Shown here: piece after piece, positions 1 through 8,621 of the stretch | How the letters are laid out: each line of letters begins with the position of its first letter | How positions within the stretch are numbered: position 1 is the stretch's first letter | The notes under the pieces: generated by a model | What the model saw: the letters and a program-made list of their open reading frames with translations, nothing else | Database searches by the model: none | What the model was told of the DNA's origin: nothing | Source: an uncultured Muribaculaceae bacterium | Lineage (GTDB): Bacteria > Bacteroidota > Bacteroidia > Bacteroidales > Muribaculaceae | Direction: 5' to 3' | DNA length: 64,000 nt | Assembly (NCBI GenBank): GCA_910587925.1 | Contig: CAJUOC010000003.1 | Span: 1 to 64,000, forward strand | Made by a program: the position numbers and the translations under genes

Positions 1-2
1 CA

Positions 3-122
3 GTCGTGTACATCAAGTACAACCCCGAAGGGCTCGCGTGTGGGCTTGACCCACCGCACTCCTTCAACTCAGATGAAATCCTCTCAAAAACACAAGACCT
101 ACGTATTCACATTTGTTTTTAA
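3..122 (+). CDS. possible 3' end of an unidentified gene cut by the window edge
   Basis: A frame open from the left edge reads 39 codons to a TAA at 120-122. Its first half uses the GC-rich codons typical of the window; the last part is more AT-rich. No start or family motif is visible and I do not recognise the product. It would converge on aroE. It could equally be a chance open frame. Confidence 0.25.
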   Translation, partial: VVYIKYNPEGLACGLDPPHSFNSDEILSKTQDLRIHICF

Positions 123-130
123 ACAAGCTC

Positions 131-895
131 TCATTTATTCCAGATGTTCCAGGATACGAAGGCCTGCAGCAGCAGCATTTCCAGGCCGTTTTTGGTGACG
201 GCGCCCTGCGCGGCGGCCCGGCGCATAAACAGAGTCGTGCCGGGGTTGTAGAGCAGGTCGTAGCATATATGGTCGGGGGTGAGCAGGTCGTAGGGTATGT
301 CGGGGCAGGTGTCGACATTGGGATACATGCCCAGCGGGGTGGTGTTGACTATCACCGTATGCGAGGCCATCACCTCGGGGGTGAGGTCGGCGTAGGTGAT
401 GACATCCTCGCGGGCGGTGCGGCTCACCACCTGCGGCTCCACACCGAGGCCGCGCAGGGCGTGGGCCACGGCTTTTGACGCGCCGCCCGAGCCGAGTATG
501 AGGGCGCGGCGATGGCGCTCAGGGTCGAGCAGCGGGCGTATCGAGTCGGCAAAGCCGATGGAGTCGCTGTTGTAGCCCTTGAACGACAGGCTGCCGTCGG
601 GCTGGCGGAATATCTTCACCACATTTACCGCTCCGATGGCCTTGGCCTCTGGGTCGATGGCGTCGAGATACTCTATCACCTGCTGCTTGTAGGGGATGGT
701 GACGTTGAAGCCTGCAAGGTCGGGATTGGCGGCCACCACCTCGGTGAGCATCTCGATGGCGGGCAGCTCGAAGTTGATATATCGGGCGTCTATCTTTTCC
801 GACTCAAATTTGCGGTTGAAAAAATCCTGAGAGAATGAGTGGCCGAGCGGGTATCCGATCAGGCCGAAAGTGCGATGTCCTTTGGATTTGAACAT
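131..895 (-). CDS. aroE: shikimate dehydrogenase
   Basis: NADPH-dependent reduction of 3-dehydroshikimate to shikimate in the cytosolic chorismate pathway. About 254 residues, slightly short of the usual ~270. The N-terminal substrate domain has FGLIGYPLGHSFS followed by FNVTIPYKQ with the catalytic Lys. The nucleotide-binding domain has GSGGASKAV, then VNTTPLGMYP and the C-terminal NGLEMLLLQA. I place the start at the ATG at 895, because the family begins just before FGLIG. The upstream in-frame ATG at 922 would overlap the preceding gene, whose stop is at 912. It lies 16 bp downstream of the porin gene on the same strand, so co-transcription is likely, with no functional link evident. Confidence 0.93.
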   Translation of the reverse strand: MFKSKGHRTFGLIGYPLGHSFSQDFFNRKFESEKIDARYINFELPAIEMLTEVVAANPDLAGFNVTIPYKQQVIEYLDAIDPEAKAIGAVNVVKIFRQPDGSLSFKGYNSDSIGFADSIRPLLDPERHRRALILGSGGASKAVAHALRGLGVEPQVVSRTAREDVITYADLTPEVMASHTVIVNTTPLGMYPNVDTCPDIPYDLLTPDHICYDLLYNPGTTLFMRRAAAQGAVTKNGLEMLLLQAFVSWNIWNK

Positions 896-911
896 ATGTG
901 GTAGAGTGAGG

Positions 912-2882
912 TCAGTTGGCAAAGTCGATTGATACGCCCAGCTGGAAGCGGCGCGGATTCATGGGATAGTCGGGCAGGGCGAAGTAGTCGCGCGAGAACC
1001 ATCCCTGGTTGATATGGCTCATCATCACGTAAAACCGTGCCTTGCTGAGCTTGAGATTGGCGTAGACGTTCATGAAGGGATAGTTGCCCAGCTTGATTTC
1101 GCTCTGGTTGGCAAAGGTGGCTGTGGCCGGCTGGTAGCGCGGCGCGTAGTACTTGGTGTAGTAGTCGCAGTCGACGCCGAGCTGCACGTAGAGAGTGGCC
1201 ACGCGGAATTTCAGATACAGATTGCTGTACACAGCCAGCGCCGGCAGCGGTATCACATGGTCGTCGGAGGTGGTCTGCCATGTGATCTGATTGTCCCAGC
1301 GCAGGATGCCGGCGCGCAGATTCTGGCGCAGACGCACACTGAGCACCTGCACGCTGCCGCCATGCTGCGCGGGCAGGAAGTCGGGCCCGAAGTACAGATG
1401 ATTTTGCACGTTGTCGACCTGCACCTCGGCCCGCGAGCCGGTACGGGCAAAGTCGACCGCTCCGCCAAATGTGACACGGCGCTGCTTGCCGAAGTCGTTG
1501 CGCCACACAAAGTGGTTTGACAGATAGTTTTCCATCAGATACGGCGCGGCTGTATTGTGGAAGGCGGCAAATGCGCTCACGTCGAGCGTGTCTTTTCTCA
1601 CGGGGATATGTGTCGTGGCGCTGCCGTCGACACGTATGTCGCCGGCCGTGCGGCCTGTGATGCCCAGCTCGGCCGTGGCGCGGTAAGTGAGCCAGGAGCC
1701 GCGCTCCTTGGTGAGCTGCGCCCCGACGCTTACCAGGTGCTCGGTGGCCTCGGGCGACACACCGCCGAAACCCTCGGGCAGCGGGGTGAGGCCGGTGCGG
1801 TCGGTCAAGGTGTCGGGTGTCTGGGTGTACTTGTTGACGGCATACGACAGATAGGCGGCCAGGCCAAACTTGGCATACTTGTGGAAGCCCTCCATCAACT
1901 GCACGCCCAGTGTATTCTTGAAACTTGAGTAAGATGTGCGGTCGCCCGTATGGCCGGGATACAGATAGGAGTTTTTGAAAAACGGCTCCTCGTCCTCGCC
2001 CGTGGCGGCGGCTACATTGTTAAACAGGTGCTTGCCGCCTGTATAGTCAAAAGTCCATATGAACGATGTCACCGGCACGTATGTGCGGCGCTCGACGGTA
2101 TCGCCCTCCTGGGGCTCGTCGGTGCGCCAGTAGCCCACGTTGTAGCGGTTGTTGAGCACCACCTTGGTGCCAACAAACCGCGAGTGGGCGTCGGTCAGGC
2201 GGGTGGGGATGGACTTGGCGTCGATGCTGCTCACGCCGCCTTGTACCAGCTCGGGGTCGGTGATGTAGCGTGAGTCGGTGATGCCGCCGTTTTCCTTGTT
2301 GAGCAGATTGTAGTGGTAAAAAAGCGCCTGGAGCTGATAGCGCGGGCCGATGTACGAGCCGGAGAATCCCCAGGCGAGATTTTTGGCGGCCTGGTCGGCA
2401 TAGCAGCCCTTGGAGTAGAGATAGTCGAGAAACGCGCCCACCTGCGCCTCGCGGTTGATATTGCCCGAGAATGTGGCCGCGAGTCGCTCCTGGGCATTGT
2501 CGCGTCCGCCGGCGGTGTTGTAGCTCAGCAGCGTCATGGGTACGCGGGTATTGTAAAATATGGTCTTGGCGGCCGAGGGTATCCACGGAGCCACGGCGTC
2601 GCGGAAAAAGAAGTCGCTCATGGCCGGGCGCTCGGCCCATATCATGTTGATGCCCTCGCCGCCGAGGTTGCCGGTCGACGCCCAGGCATCAGATACCTCG
2701 GTGGGCACCGAGCGCTGCGCATAGCGGTCGGGCAGCGTGTCGAGCGTGGCCGAGTCGCGCAGCCCGAGCGGCGACACCATGCGCCAGGCATACGAGGGTG
2801 CCAGCACCTGCTTGCGGGCCGAGAGCCACATACACCCCGACAGGGCAAATATGGCGGCTAAGATAAATATGATGCGTTTCAC
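912..2882 (-). CDS. putative porin, outer-membrane beta-barrel with lipoprotein signal
   Basis: A 656-residue protein of the Bacteroidetes 'putative porin' type, probably a beta-barrel that lets solutes cross the outer membrane. It opens with a short lipoprotein signal (MKRIIFILAAIFALSGC, lipobox Cys at 17). The rest alternates aromatic and polar residues as beta-barrel strands do, and it ends in FQLGVSIDFAN. The start codon is GTG, the only in-frame choice that keeps the lipobox at a normal distance. A promoter-like TATCTTTG sits only 5 bp upstream (2894 to 2887). The substrate is unknown. It lies between a DUF6155 gene and aroE on the same strand. Confidence 0.75.
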   Translation of the reverse strand: MKRIIFILAAIFALSGCMWLSARKQVLAPSYAWRMVSPLGLRDSATLDTLPDRYAQRSVPTEVSDAWASTGNLGGEGINMIWAERPAMSDFFFRDAVAPWIPSAAKTIFYNTRVPMTLLSYNTAGGRDNAQERLAATFSGNINREAQVGAFLDYLYSKGCYADQAAKNLAWGFSGSYIGPRYQLQALFYHYNLLNKENGGITDSRYITDPELVQGGVSSIDAKSIPTRLTDAHSRFVGTKVVLNNRYNVGYWRTDEPQEGDTVERRTYVPVTSFIWTFDYTGGKHLFNNVAAATGEDEEPFFKNSYLYPGHTGDRTSYSSFKNTLGVQLMEGFHKYAKFGLAAYLSYAVNKYTQTPDTLTDRTGLTPLPEGFGGVSPEATEHLVSVGAQLTKERGSWLTYRATAELGITGRTAGDIRVDGSATTHIPVRKDTLDVSAFAAFHNTAAPYLMENYLSNHFVWRNDFGKQRRVTFGGAVDFARTGSRAEVQVDNVQNHLYFGPDFLPAQHGGSVQVLSVRLRQNLRAGILRWDNQITWQTTSDDHVIPLPALAVYSNLYLKFRVATLYVQLGVDCDYYTKYYAPRYQPATATFANQSEIKLGNYPFMNVYANLKLSKARFYVMMSHINQGWFSRDYFALPDYPMNPRRFQLGVSIDFAN

Positions 2883-2886
2883 GCTG

Positions 2887-2894
2887 CAAAGATA
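2887..2894 (-). promoter_or_regulatory. Bacteroidetes -7 element abutting the porin start
   Basis: On the minus strand this reads TATCTTTG, an exact TAnnTTTG. It lies between the stop of the DUF6155 gene (2895) and the GTG start of the porin gene (2882). Transcription would begin at or near the start codon, suggesting a leaderless or very short leader. I see no good -33 TTTG at the right spacing. Confidence 0.4.
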
Positions 2895-3398
2895 CTACAT
2901 CTTGCCGATATTTTCGGCTATAAAGCGGCGGAAAGCGAGCCTGTAGGTGCTGTCGGTCAGAAATGCGTCGAGCATGGTGTGGGCCTTGTCGGCGAGCATG
3001 GCGCGCTCGCCGGTGTCGAGTATGCAGCGGGCCAGTGCCACGGCATAATTCTCGAGCGGGGCGGTGAGGTCGACATAGCAGGCGGTGGAGCCGATGGCCG
3101 ACAGTACCTCCATCATCATGCGCATCTCGGCCTCGGGGCCGGGGTTGAGCGACACTACATTGCGCACAAGTCTCTTGAGTACGGTGGCGCGTGCGCGCGA
3201 GCGTCCCCATTTTATGCGCGTGAGCTCGCGGGCGGCAAGCGCGCTCTGCCGCTCGATGAGCTTGTCGGCGTCGGGGTTGAGAAAAAACTCAAAATACTCC
3301 TTAATCTCGGGGCGGGCGCCGTATGCGTCCAGTATGATGTCGCGCAGCTGGGCAGCTGTCATCTGCTCAAGCTCTTTTCGTAAGGCGGTCTTTGACAT
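2895..3398 (-). CDS. DUF6155 family protein
   Basis: A 167-residue, mainly alpha-helical cytosolic protein with no signal peptide. The start (SKTALRKELEQMTAAQLRDIILDAY) and the central EYFEFFLNPDADKLIE match what I recall of DUF6155, a Bacteroidetes family of unknown function. It is rich in Arg and Leu in helix-like spacing, and I see no catalytic motif. It is the first gene of a minus-strand run leading into the porin and aroE, and ends only 12 bp before the porin start. Confidence 0.6.
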   Translation of the reverse strand: MSKTALRKELEQMTAAQLRDIILDAYGARPEIKEYFEFFLNPDADKLIERQSALAARELTRIKWGRSRARATVLKRLVRNVVSLNPGPEAEMRMMMEVLSAIGSTACYVDLTAPLENYAVALARCILDTGERAMLADKAHTMLDAFLTDSTYRLAFRRFIAENIGKM

Positions 3399-3579
3399 TT
3401 TGGGCTATTGTGAGTCCAAAGGTAATAAAAAATTGTAGATTAGTCGATAATAAGCGTTATAGCTGCCGCATGTGTTGTATAACATAAAAAATATATCGCC
3501 TTTAAATTTGCCAACTCGAAAAATAGACCTACTTTTAGGGCACAAATAAAATAGTTTCACTTACTAAAATCTCAATAGT

Positions 3580-3837
3580 ATGTCCAAAACGATTACATTT
3601 AACGAGCTCCGTCGCCTCAAAGACAGCCTGCCCGACGGCTCTATGCACCAGATAGCCGACAAACTCAACACCACCGTCCAGACCGTACGCAATTACTTCG
3701 GCGGCAGCAACTACGACTTCGGCAAAAACGTGGGCGTGCACATAGAGCCGGGTCCCGACGGCGGTATCGTCGTGCTCGACGACTCGACCATCTACGATAT
3801 GGCCGTGGAAATCCTCAAGGAGCAGGAGGCTGAGTAA
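3580..3837 (+). CDS. small putative DNA-binding protein (helix-turn-helix)
   Basis: An 85-residue soluble protein. Residues ~18-37 (GSMHQIADKLNTTVQTVRNYF) read as a helix-turn-helix with a clear recognition helix. The rest (HIEPGPDGGIVVLDDSTIYDMAVEIL) is a small conserved-looking tail. I recall close relatives in Bacteroides annotated only as DNA-binding or hypothetical. It stands alone with 180 bp of AT-rich sequence upstream and precedes the stress-protein gene by 84 bp. Target and role cannot be told from sequence. Confidence 0.7.
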   Translation: MSKTITFNELRRLKDSLPDGSMHQIADKLNTTVQTVRNYFGGSNYDFGKNVGVHIEPGPDGGIVVLDDSTIYDMAVEILKEQEAE

Positions 3838-3921
3838 AGCCCTGTCCATCTCTGACAATATCCCCGGGCGTCAGGAGCCGGCCGTCGGCCGCTTCCCGGC
3901 GCCCGTATTCGATAGATTCTT

Positions 3922-5040
3922 ATGCGTCTGATTACTGTAGCGATACATACTTATGAATATGCTCTGGGGGTGAAGGCTCTCCTGGAGAGCGAGGGCGTGG
4001 AAGTCACGCTGCAAAATGTCAATCTCGAGCAGCCCGAGGTGTCGTCGGGAGTGCGTGTGCGCATCGCCGAGCACAATCTCCCGCTGGCGCTGCGCATACT
4101 CGAGAATCAAGACATTTTCAAGCCTGCGACGGCCACCTCGGCCGACGCTGCGAGACCTGCCCACTCGATAATGGTGCCGACCGACTTCTCGGGCCATGCC
4201 TTTGCCGCGGCCTGCGTGGCTGTGCGGCTCGCGGCCGCCCACGGCACCGACATCACCTTCCTGCACTCGTATATCGGACGCAATCTCCCTGCCAATATCC
4301 AGCTCACCGACAATCTCACATATGAGGTGACCGAGCTGAAGGGCGACGAGGAGCTGCACCGCTCGGCCGAGGCCTCGATGAAGGCTCTCGTGCATCGCCT
4401 CAAGGCGATGATGAAGTCGGGCGAGTTGCCGGTGGTCAAGTGCCGCTCGATGATTGTGGAGGGAGTGCCTGAGGATGCCATCGTCGACTGCGCCCGCTCG
4501 GAGCCTCCGTATCTGGTGGTGATGGGCACGCGCGCTTATGAGCGCAAGCAGCGCGAGATGATAGGCAGTGTGGCGGCCGAGGTGCTCGACGAGTCGCGCT
4601 TCTCGGTGCTGACCATTCCTGAGAATCTTGATGCCGGCGATGCCACATCTCCGCGCAACATACTCTTCCTGAGCAATCTCGACCAGGACGACATCCTCGC
4701 CCTCGATGCGCTGTACCGCTACTTCCCCGACGCATCGGCCCGGGTGACCATCATGAACGTGGCGCAGCGGATGCGCTTCTCGACGGGAGACCGCGGCCGG
4801 GCATCGCTTGCGCTGGCCGACTATTGCCGGCGCAAGTTTGAGCACTATACTTTTGAGACTGTGCCGGTATCGCCCTCGGCGGCCATGCAGGAGCTCGACC
4901 GTATGCAGGCCGAGGAGAAGTTTGACCTCATCGTGGTGCCCAACCGCCGCAAGAGCGCCTTCAGCCGCCTGTTCAATCCCGGCCTGGCCCACAAGGTGGT
5001 GCTGGAGAGCGACCGTCCGATGCTGGTGATACCGGTGTGA
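3922..5040 (+). CDS. tandem universal stress protein with N-terminal DUF2007-like domain
   Basis: A 372-residue cytosolic protein with three parts. Residues ~1-65 (LITVAIHTYEYALGVKALLESEGVEV, then RVRIAEHNLPLALRILEN) resemble DUF2007, a small putative signalling domain. Residues ~75-235 are a UspA-like domain, with MVPTDFSGHAFAAACVAVRLA at its start and VVMGTRAYERKQREMIGSVAAEVL before the end. Residues ~240-372 form a second, more divergent Usp unit ending in LMVIPV-type residues. Universal stress proteins bind nucleotides and affect survival under stress. Its neighbours do not suggest a pathway. It converges on the sulfatase gene with a 7-bp gap. Confidence 0.8.
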   Translation: MRLITVAIHTYEYALGVKALLESEGVEVTLQNVNLEQPEVSSGVRVRIAEHNLPLALRILENQDIFKPATATSADAARPAHSIMVPTDFSGHAFAAACVAVRLAAAHGTDITFLHSYIGRNLPANIQLTDNLTYEVTELKGDEELHRSAEASMKALVHRLKAMMKSGELPVVKCRSMIVEGVPEDAIVDCARSEPPYLVVMGTRAYERKQREMIGSVAAEVLDESRFSVLTIPENLDAGDATSPRNILFLSNLDQDDILALDALYRYFPDASARVTIMNVAQRMRFSTGDRGRASLALADYCRRKFEHYTFETVPVSPSAAMQELDRMQAEEKFDLIVVPNRRKSAFSRLFNPGLAHKVVLESDRPMLVIPV

Positions 5041-5047
5041 GAGGCTG

Positions 5048-6823
5048 TCAGCGGGCCAGCAGGTCGTAGCGTATGATGCGGTCTGATACGGTGTGTGCGC
5101 GGCGCAGACGGTCGGCCTCGGCCGATGCTCCGATAGTGTCGCCGTCGACGCGCATAGTCGAGCCTACGGCTATGGCCGCGCGGCCGGGGTCGAGCAGACT
5201 GCGGCCGAGTCCGTGCCAGCCGTAGTCCTGCAGTTGCATCAGTTCCAGCACTGTGGGGTACATGTCGACCTGGCCGGCCACGCCGTCGATGTGGCCGCCG
5301 CGGCGCGCGTTGAGCACGACAAACGGCGTGTATTGTCCGGCGAAATCGTCGCTTATGCCCAGACGGGCGGCGTCGGCCACCAGTCCGGGGCGGTTTTGCG
5401 CCAGGCCCTCGTGGTCGCCGGTGATCACGATGAGCATGCGGTCGTAGTCGGGGCGGGTGCGCAGGTAGTCGATAAACGAGCCTATGGCATGGTCGGTATA
5501 GTTGGCCGTGGTCATGTAGTCGGCCAGGAGCGCGGGTACCGCCTCGGAGAAGTGTATGCGCCTCAGATGCTCGGGCAGGCGGAAAGGCGCGTGGCCCGAG
5601 TACGTGACAATCTGCACATACGCCGCACTGTCGGCCGGCCATATCTCGCCGCGCCGCATCTTGCCCTGTATCTGGTCGAAGAAGGCGCCGTCGGCCAGAC
5701 GCTTGCGCGAGCCGGCAGTCTCGGTGAGCTCAAAGTCGGGGTATGAGAGTATGGTGTCGATGCCAAAGGAGCGGGCGATGGCCCCCTGGTTCCAGGTCTT
5801 TGCCTTGTCGACCGTGAGCAGGTATGAGCGTGCGCCGCGCTTCTCCTTGAGCGCCTTGGGCAGAGTGGGGTAGGTGTGGTCGGGGTATTGCACGCTGTAT
5901 GTGCCGCTCTCGACGGGGATGAGTCCGGCGAGCAACAGCAGTTGTGCGTCGATGGAGCGGCCGCCCTTTACCTGTGTGAGGATGCGCGGGGCGTATAAGG
6001 TGGTGGAGTCGGCCACGAGGCTGTTGAGCCGCGGCGTGATTTCGTGACCCTCGACATTGGCGCCTATCACCCAGCTCTCGAGCGACTCGGCCAGTATCAC
6101 CACCAGCGTGGTCGGCGCGGCGGCGGTGGAGTCGGCCGGCGCAAGGGCGGGGCGTGAGCGCAGCCAGTCCTCGACCTCGGCCAGCTCGTCCGGCGATATA
6201 TCGGGAGTGGCGGTGAGCAGTCCATACACTATGTGGCCGGCCGGGGTGTACATGGGCGTGCCGCTGGCATACAGATGGGCCGATAGCTGGAGCGAGCCAT
6301 ACATCTTTTTGAATCCTCCGCCCGCGATAATCGCTGCGGCAAGTGTGGCGACGGCGCAGCCGGTGACAGTCGCCCAGGGGCGCCACGGGAGCCGGGCGCG
6401 GTGTCGGCGGCGGTAAAGTATGAAGGCCACCGTCGACACCGGCAGCAATATATCGACTGCCCGCAGCGAATCGACCACGCTGGGCATGAAGTCGGCCAGG
6501 TTGCCGGCCAGGAAGTAGCTCGACGGCGGTATGGCGGCGAAGTATGTGCGGTAATACATCAGATTGGCCACGAGCCAGCAGTCGGTCAGCGCCATCACTG
6601 CGGCCTGGGGCCAGGTGCGGCGCCACAATACGGAGGGCAGCGCCAGCAACAGCGCGCCGGTAGCGGCCGTGAGATACAGCTGCCATGTGGAGAATGCCTT
6701 GAAGGTGGTGTAGAAGCACCACACGGCGTCAAATGCCAGAAACTTGAAGAGCAGCACGGCCACCGGCACGGCCGCGGCCCATATCGCCTTAAAATTGAAG
6801 CGGAGCTTTGAGGTATTCGGCAT
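5048..6823 (-). CDS. LTA-synthase-like membrane sulfatase/phosphotransferase
   Basis: A 591-residue inner-membrane protein. About five membrane segments lie in residues ~12-165, followed by a periplasmic alkaline-phosphatase-fold domain. Metal and active-site motifs are visible: VVILAESLE with Glu246, GGRSIDAQ with Ser290 where LtaS has the nucleophilic Thr, YSGHAPF, and ITGDHEG. Family members transfer glycerol phosphate, phosphoethanolamine or similar groups to envelope glycans or lipids. A Gram-negative host suggests an LPS or capsule substrate rather than teichoic acid. The start at 6823 overlaps the end of rfbC by 35 bp. No later Met precedes the first membrane segment, so the overlap looks real. 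Confidence 0.8.
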   Translation of the reverse strand: MPNTSKLRFNFKAIWAAAVPVAVLLFKFLAFDAVWCFYTTFKAFSTWQLYLTAATGALLLALPSVLWRRTWPQAAVMALTDCWLVANLMYYRTYFAAIPPSSYFLAGNLADFMPSVVDSLRAVDILLPVSTVAFILYRRRHRARLPWRPWATVTGCAVATLAAAIIAGGGFKKMYGSLQLSAHLYASGTPMYTPAGHIVYGLLTATPDISPDELAEVEDWLRSRPALAPADSTAAAPTTLVVILAESLESWVIGANVEGHEITPRLNSLVADSTTLYAPRILTQVKGGRSIDAQLLLLAGLIPVESGTYSVQYPDHTYPTLPKALKEKRGARSYLLTVDKAKTWNQGAIARSFGIDTILSYPDFELTETAGSRKRLADGAFFDQIQGKMRRGEIWPADSAAYVQIVTYSGHAPFRLPEHLRRIHFSEAVPALLADYMTTANYTDHAIGSFIDYLRTRPDYDRMLIVITGDHEGLAQNRPGLVADAARLGISDDFAGQYTPFVVLNARRGGHIDGVAGQVDMYPTVLELMQLQDYGWHGLGRSLLDPGRAAIAVGSTMRVDGDTIGASAEADRLRRAHTVSDRIIRYDLLAR

Positions 6824-7346
6824 AAGTTTTTGCAGATAAGTCTTTTGGTGAGAGTATCATCTCGCCGGCGGGTATACGCCAGTCTATACCCAGGTCGGGG
6901 TCTACGCAGCGTATGGCCCCCTCGGCCTCGGGGTGGTAGTATTCGTCGACCTTATACTGGAAGCGCGCACGCTCGCTCAGCACCGCAAATCCGTGGGCAA
7001 ACCCCCGCGGCACATACAGCTGCCGCCCCGACTCGCCGCTGAGCTCGACCGCGATGTGGCGCCCGAAAGTTGCCGACCCGGGGCGCAGGTCGACAGCCAC
7101 GTCGAGCACACGGCCCTCCGATACCCTCACGAGCTTTGCCTGCGTAAATGGGGGCGCCTGGAAATGCAGGCCGCGCACGACGCCGCGTACCGACATCGAC
7201 TCGTTTTCCTGTACAAAATCTACCTTGCCTATGTGCGACTCAAAGAGGTCGCGGCGGAAGGTCTCGCAGAAGTATCCGCGCGCATCGGCGTGCCGGCGGG
7301 GTTCCATTATCCATACTCCGGTTATGTCGGTCTTAATAAACTCCAT
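6789..7346 (-). CDS. rfbC: dTDP-4-dehydrorhamnose 3,5-epimerase
   Basis: Cytosolic cupin enzyme of dTDP-L-rhamnose synthesis, 185 residues, normal for the family. Visible motifs are TGVWIMEPRRHADARGYF, the catalytic-His block VRGLHFQAPPF, LDVAVDLRPGSATFG, YVPRGFAHGF and FQYKVDEYYHPEAEGAI. The frame stays open upstream to 7766, but that part is antisense to the neighbouring gene; the family start is the ATG at 7346. No rfbA, rfbB or rfbD lies in the window, so the pathway is split. It is co-directional with the LTA-synthase-like gene and divergent from the GlmU-like gene, with a 60-bp gap. Confidence 0.93.
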   Translation of the reverse strand: MEFIKTDITGVWIMEPRRHADARGYFCETFRRDLFESHIGKVDFVQENESMSVRGVVRGLHFQAPPFTQAKLVRVSEGRVLDVAVDLRPGSATFGRHIAVELSGESGRQLYVPRGFAHGFAVLSERARFQYKVDEYYHPEAEGAIRCVDPDLGIDWRIPAGEMILSPKDLSAKTYAEYLKAPLQF

Positions 7347-7406
7347 GACGATGATGAAATATACCGCAAAATTAGTAAATTCGCGCCGAAATTGAAAGAT
7401 TAAGAC

Positions 7407-8555
7407 ATGCGTTACACCGTTTACGATCCAGCCGGCACTTGGGCCGACCTCCTTCCGCTCACATACACCCGCCCCGTGGGCGACATCCGTATAGGTATCT
7501 TCACCATGGCCGAGCGCTGGCAGATGTATCTGCCGGGCGAGTATGGCCGCCATACCGAGGAGTATCTGCAGGAGGTGTTTCCCGATGTAGCCGATGCCGA
7601 CATATGGCTCGCCGGAAATGTCGTGGCCGATGCCGCTGTCGCTGCGGCAGTAGCCTCGCTCGGGCAGGGCGAGCGGCTCGTGAGCGGCGACCGCGAGATA
7701 GCGCGCCGCGGAACCGAGGCCTCGGCGGAGGTGCAGTACGGCGGCGAGGTGACGTATGTCGACCACACATATGATATATTCGGCCTCAACGGCCGCGTGC
7801 TCCGAGCCGACATCGCCGCCGCTACAGCCGGTCGTACCGGCAGCGCCATCGACCCGTCAAACCTCGTCATAGGCGATCCCGCCGACATCTTCATCGAGGA
7901 GGGAGCATCGGTGCTCGGCGCCACGCTCAACACCCTCGGAGGCCCCATATACATAGGCCGCGGCGCCACCGTGATGGAGGGCAGCCGCCTGCGCGGACCG
8001 CTCGCCGTATGCGACCACGCGACTGTCAACATGGGCGCCCTCATATACGCCGATACCACCATCGGCCCCTGGTGTAAGGTAGGCGGCGAGCTCAACAATG
8101 TGGTGATGCTCGGCTATTCCAACAAGGCTCACGACGGATTCCTGGGCAATGCCGTCATCGGCGAGTGGTGCAATCTCGGCGCGGGCTGCACCGCCTCAAA
8201 TCTCAAAAACGATTATTCCGAAATCAAGTTCTGGAGCTACCCGGCCCACCGCTTTGTGCGCACCGGCCTGCAATTTTGCGGACTGATAATGGGCGACCAC
8301 TCCAAAGCCGCCATCAATACCTCGTTTAACACCGCCACCACCGTTGGCGTCGGGTGCAACATCGTCAGCGGCGACATGCCCCGCGTCTTCATCCCCTCGT
8401 ATCTCAAAGGCGGCTCGGCCGGCTTCGACGAAGTGACGATGCCCGAGTTTTTCAAGATAGCCGAGCGTGTGATGGGCCGCCGCGGCGTCGCTCTCACCGC
8501 CGCCCACCGCCGCCTCTACACCGCCGTCGCCGACTACTCCGACCGCTACAAATAA
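7407..8555 (+). CDS. GlmU-like sugar nucleotidyltransferase with left-handed beta-helix
   Basis: A 382-residue protein of the Bacteroidetes family of putative sugar nucleotidyltransferases. The N-terminal half has the shared opening YDPAGTWADLLPLTYTRPVGDIRIG, which differs from the classic GlmU LAAGxGTRM loop. The C-terminal part (~160-350) shows hexapeptide repeats of a left-handed beta-helix, including GRGATVMEGSRL and GCTASNLKNDYSEIKFW. It is expected to make an activated sugar or amino-sugar in the cytosol, but the substrate is not readable. It is divergent from rfbC and ends at a hairpin shared with the convergent fcl gene. Confidence 0.78.
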   Translation: MRYTVYDPAGTWADLLPLTYTRPVGDIRIGIFTMAERWQMYLPGEYGRHTEEYLQEVFPDVADADIWLAGNVVADAAVAAAVASLGQGERLVSGDREIARRGTEASAEVQYGGEVTYVDHTYDIFGLNGRVLRADIAAATAGRTGSAIDPSNLVIGDPADIFIEEGASVLGATLNTLGGPIYIGRGATVMEGSRLRGPLAVCDHATVNMGALIYADTTIGPWCKVGGELNNVVMLGYSNKAHDGFLGNAVIGEWCNLGAGCTASNLKNDYSEIKFWSYPAHRFVRTGLQFCGLIMGDHSKAAINTSFNTATTVGVGCNIVSGDMPRVFIPSYLKGGSAGFDEVTMPEFFKIAERVMGRRGVALTAAHRRLYTAVADYSDRYK

Positions 8556-8559
8556 CAAT

Positions 8560-8597
8560 ACTCCGCCCCATGCCGTTGTAAATGACCGGGGCGGAGT
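8560..8597. terminator. hairpin between convergent genes
   Basis: ACTCCGCCCC (8560-8569) and GGGGCGGAGT (8588-8597) are a perfect 10-bp inverted repeat with an 18-nt loop. It lies just after the GlmU-like stop and before the fcl stop from the other strand. There is no long T-run, so its strength as a terminator is uncertain. Confidence 0.55.
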
Positions 8598-8621
8598 GTA
8601 TCAGGATGTAGCACGCTGCGC

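Noticed and set aside
6789..7766. rfbC with a 140-residue N-terminal extension
   Set aside because: The extension is antisense to the GlmU-like gene and lacks any domain; the family start is the ATG at 7346.
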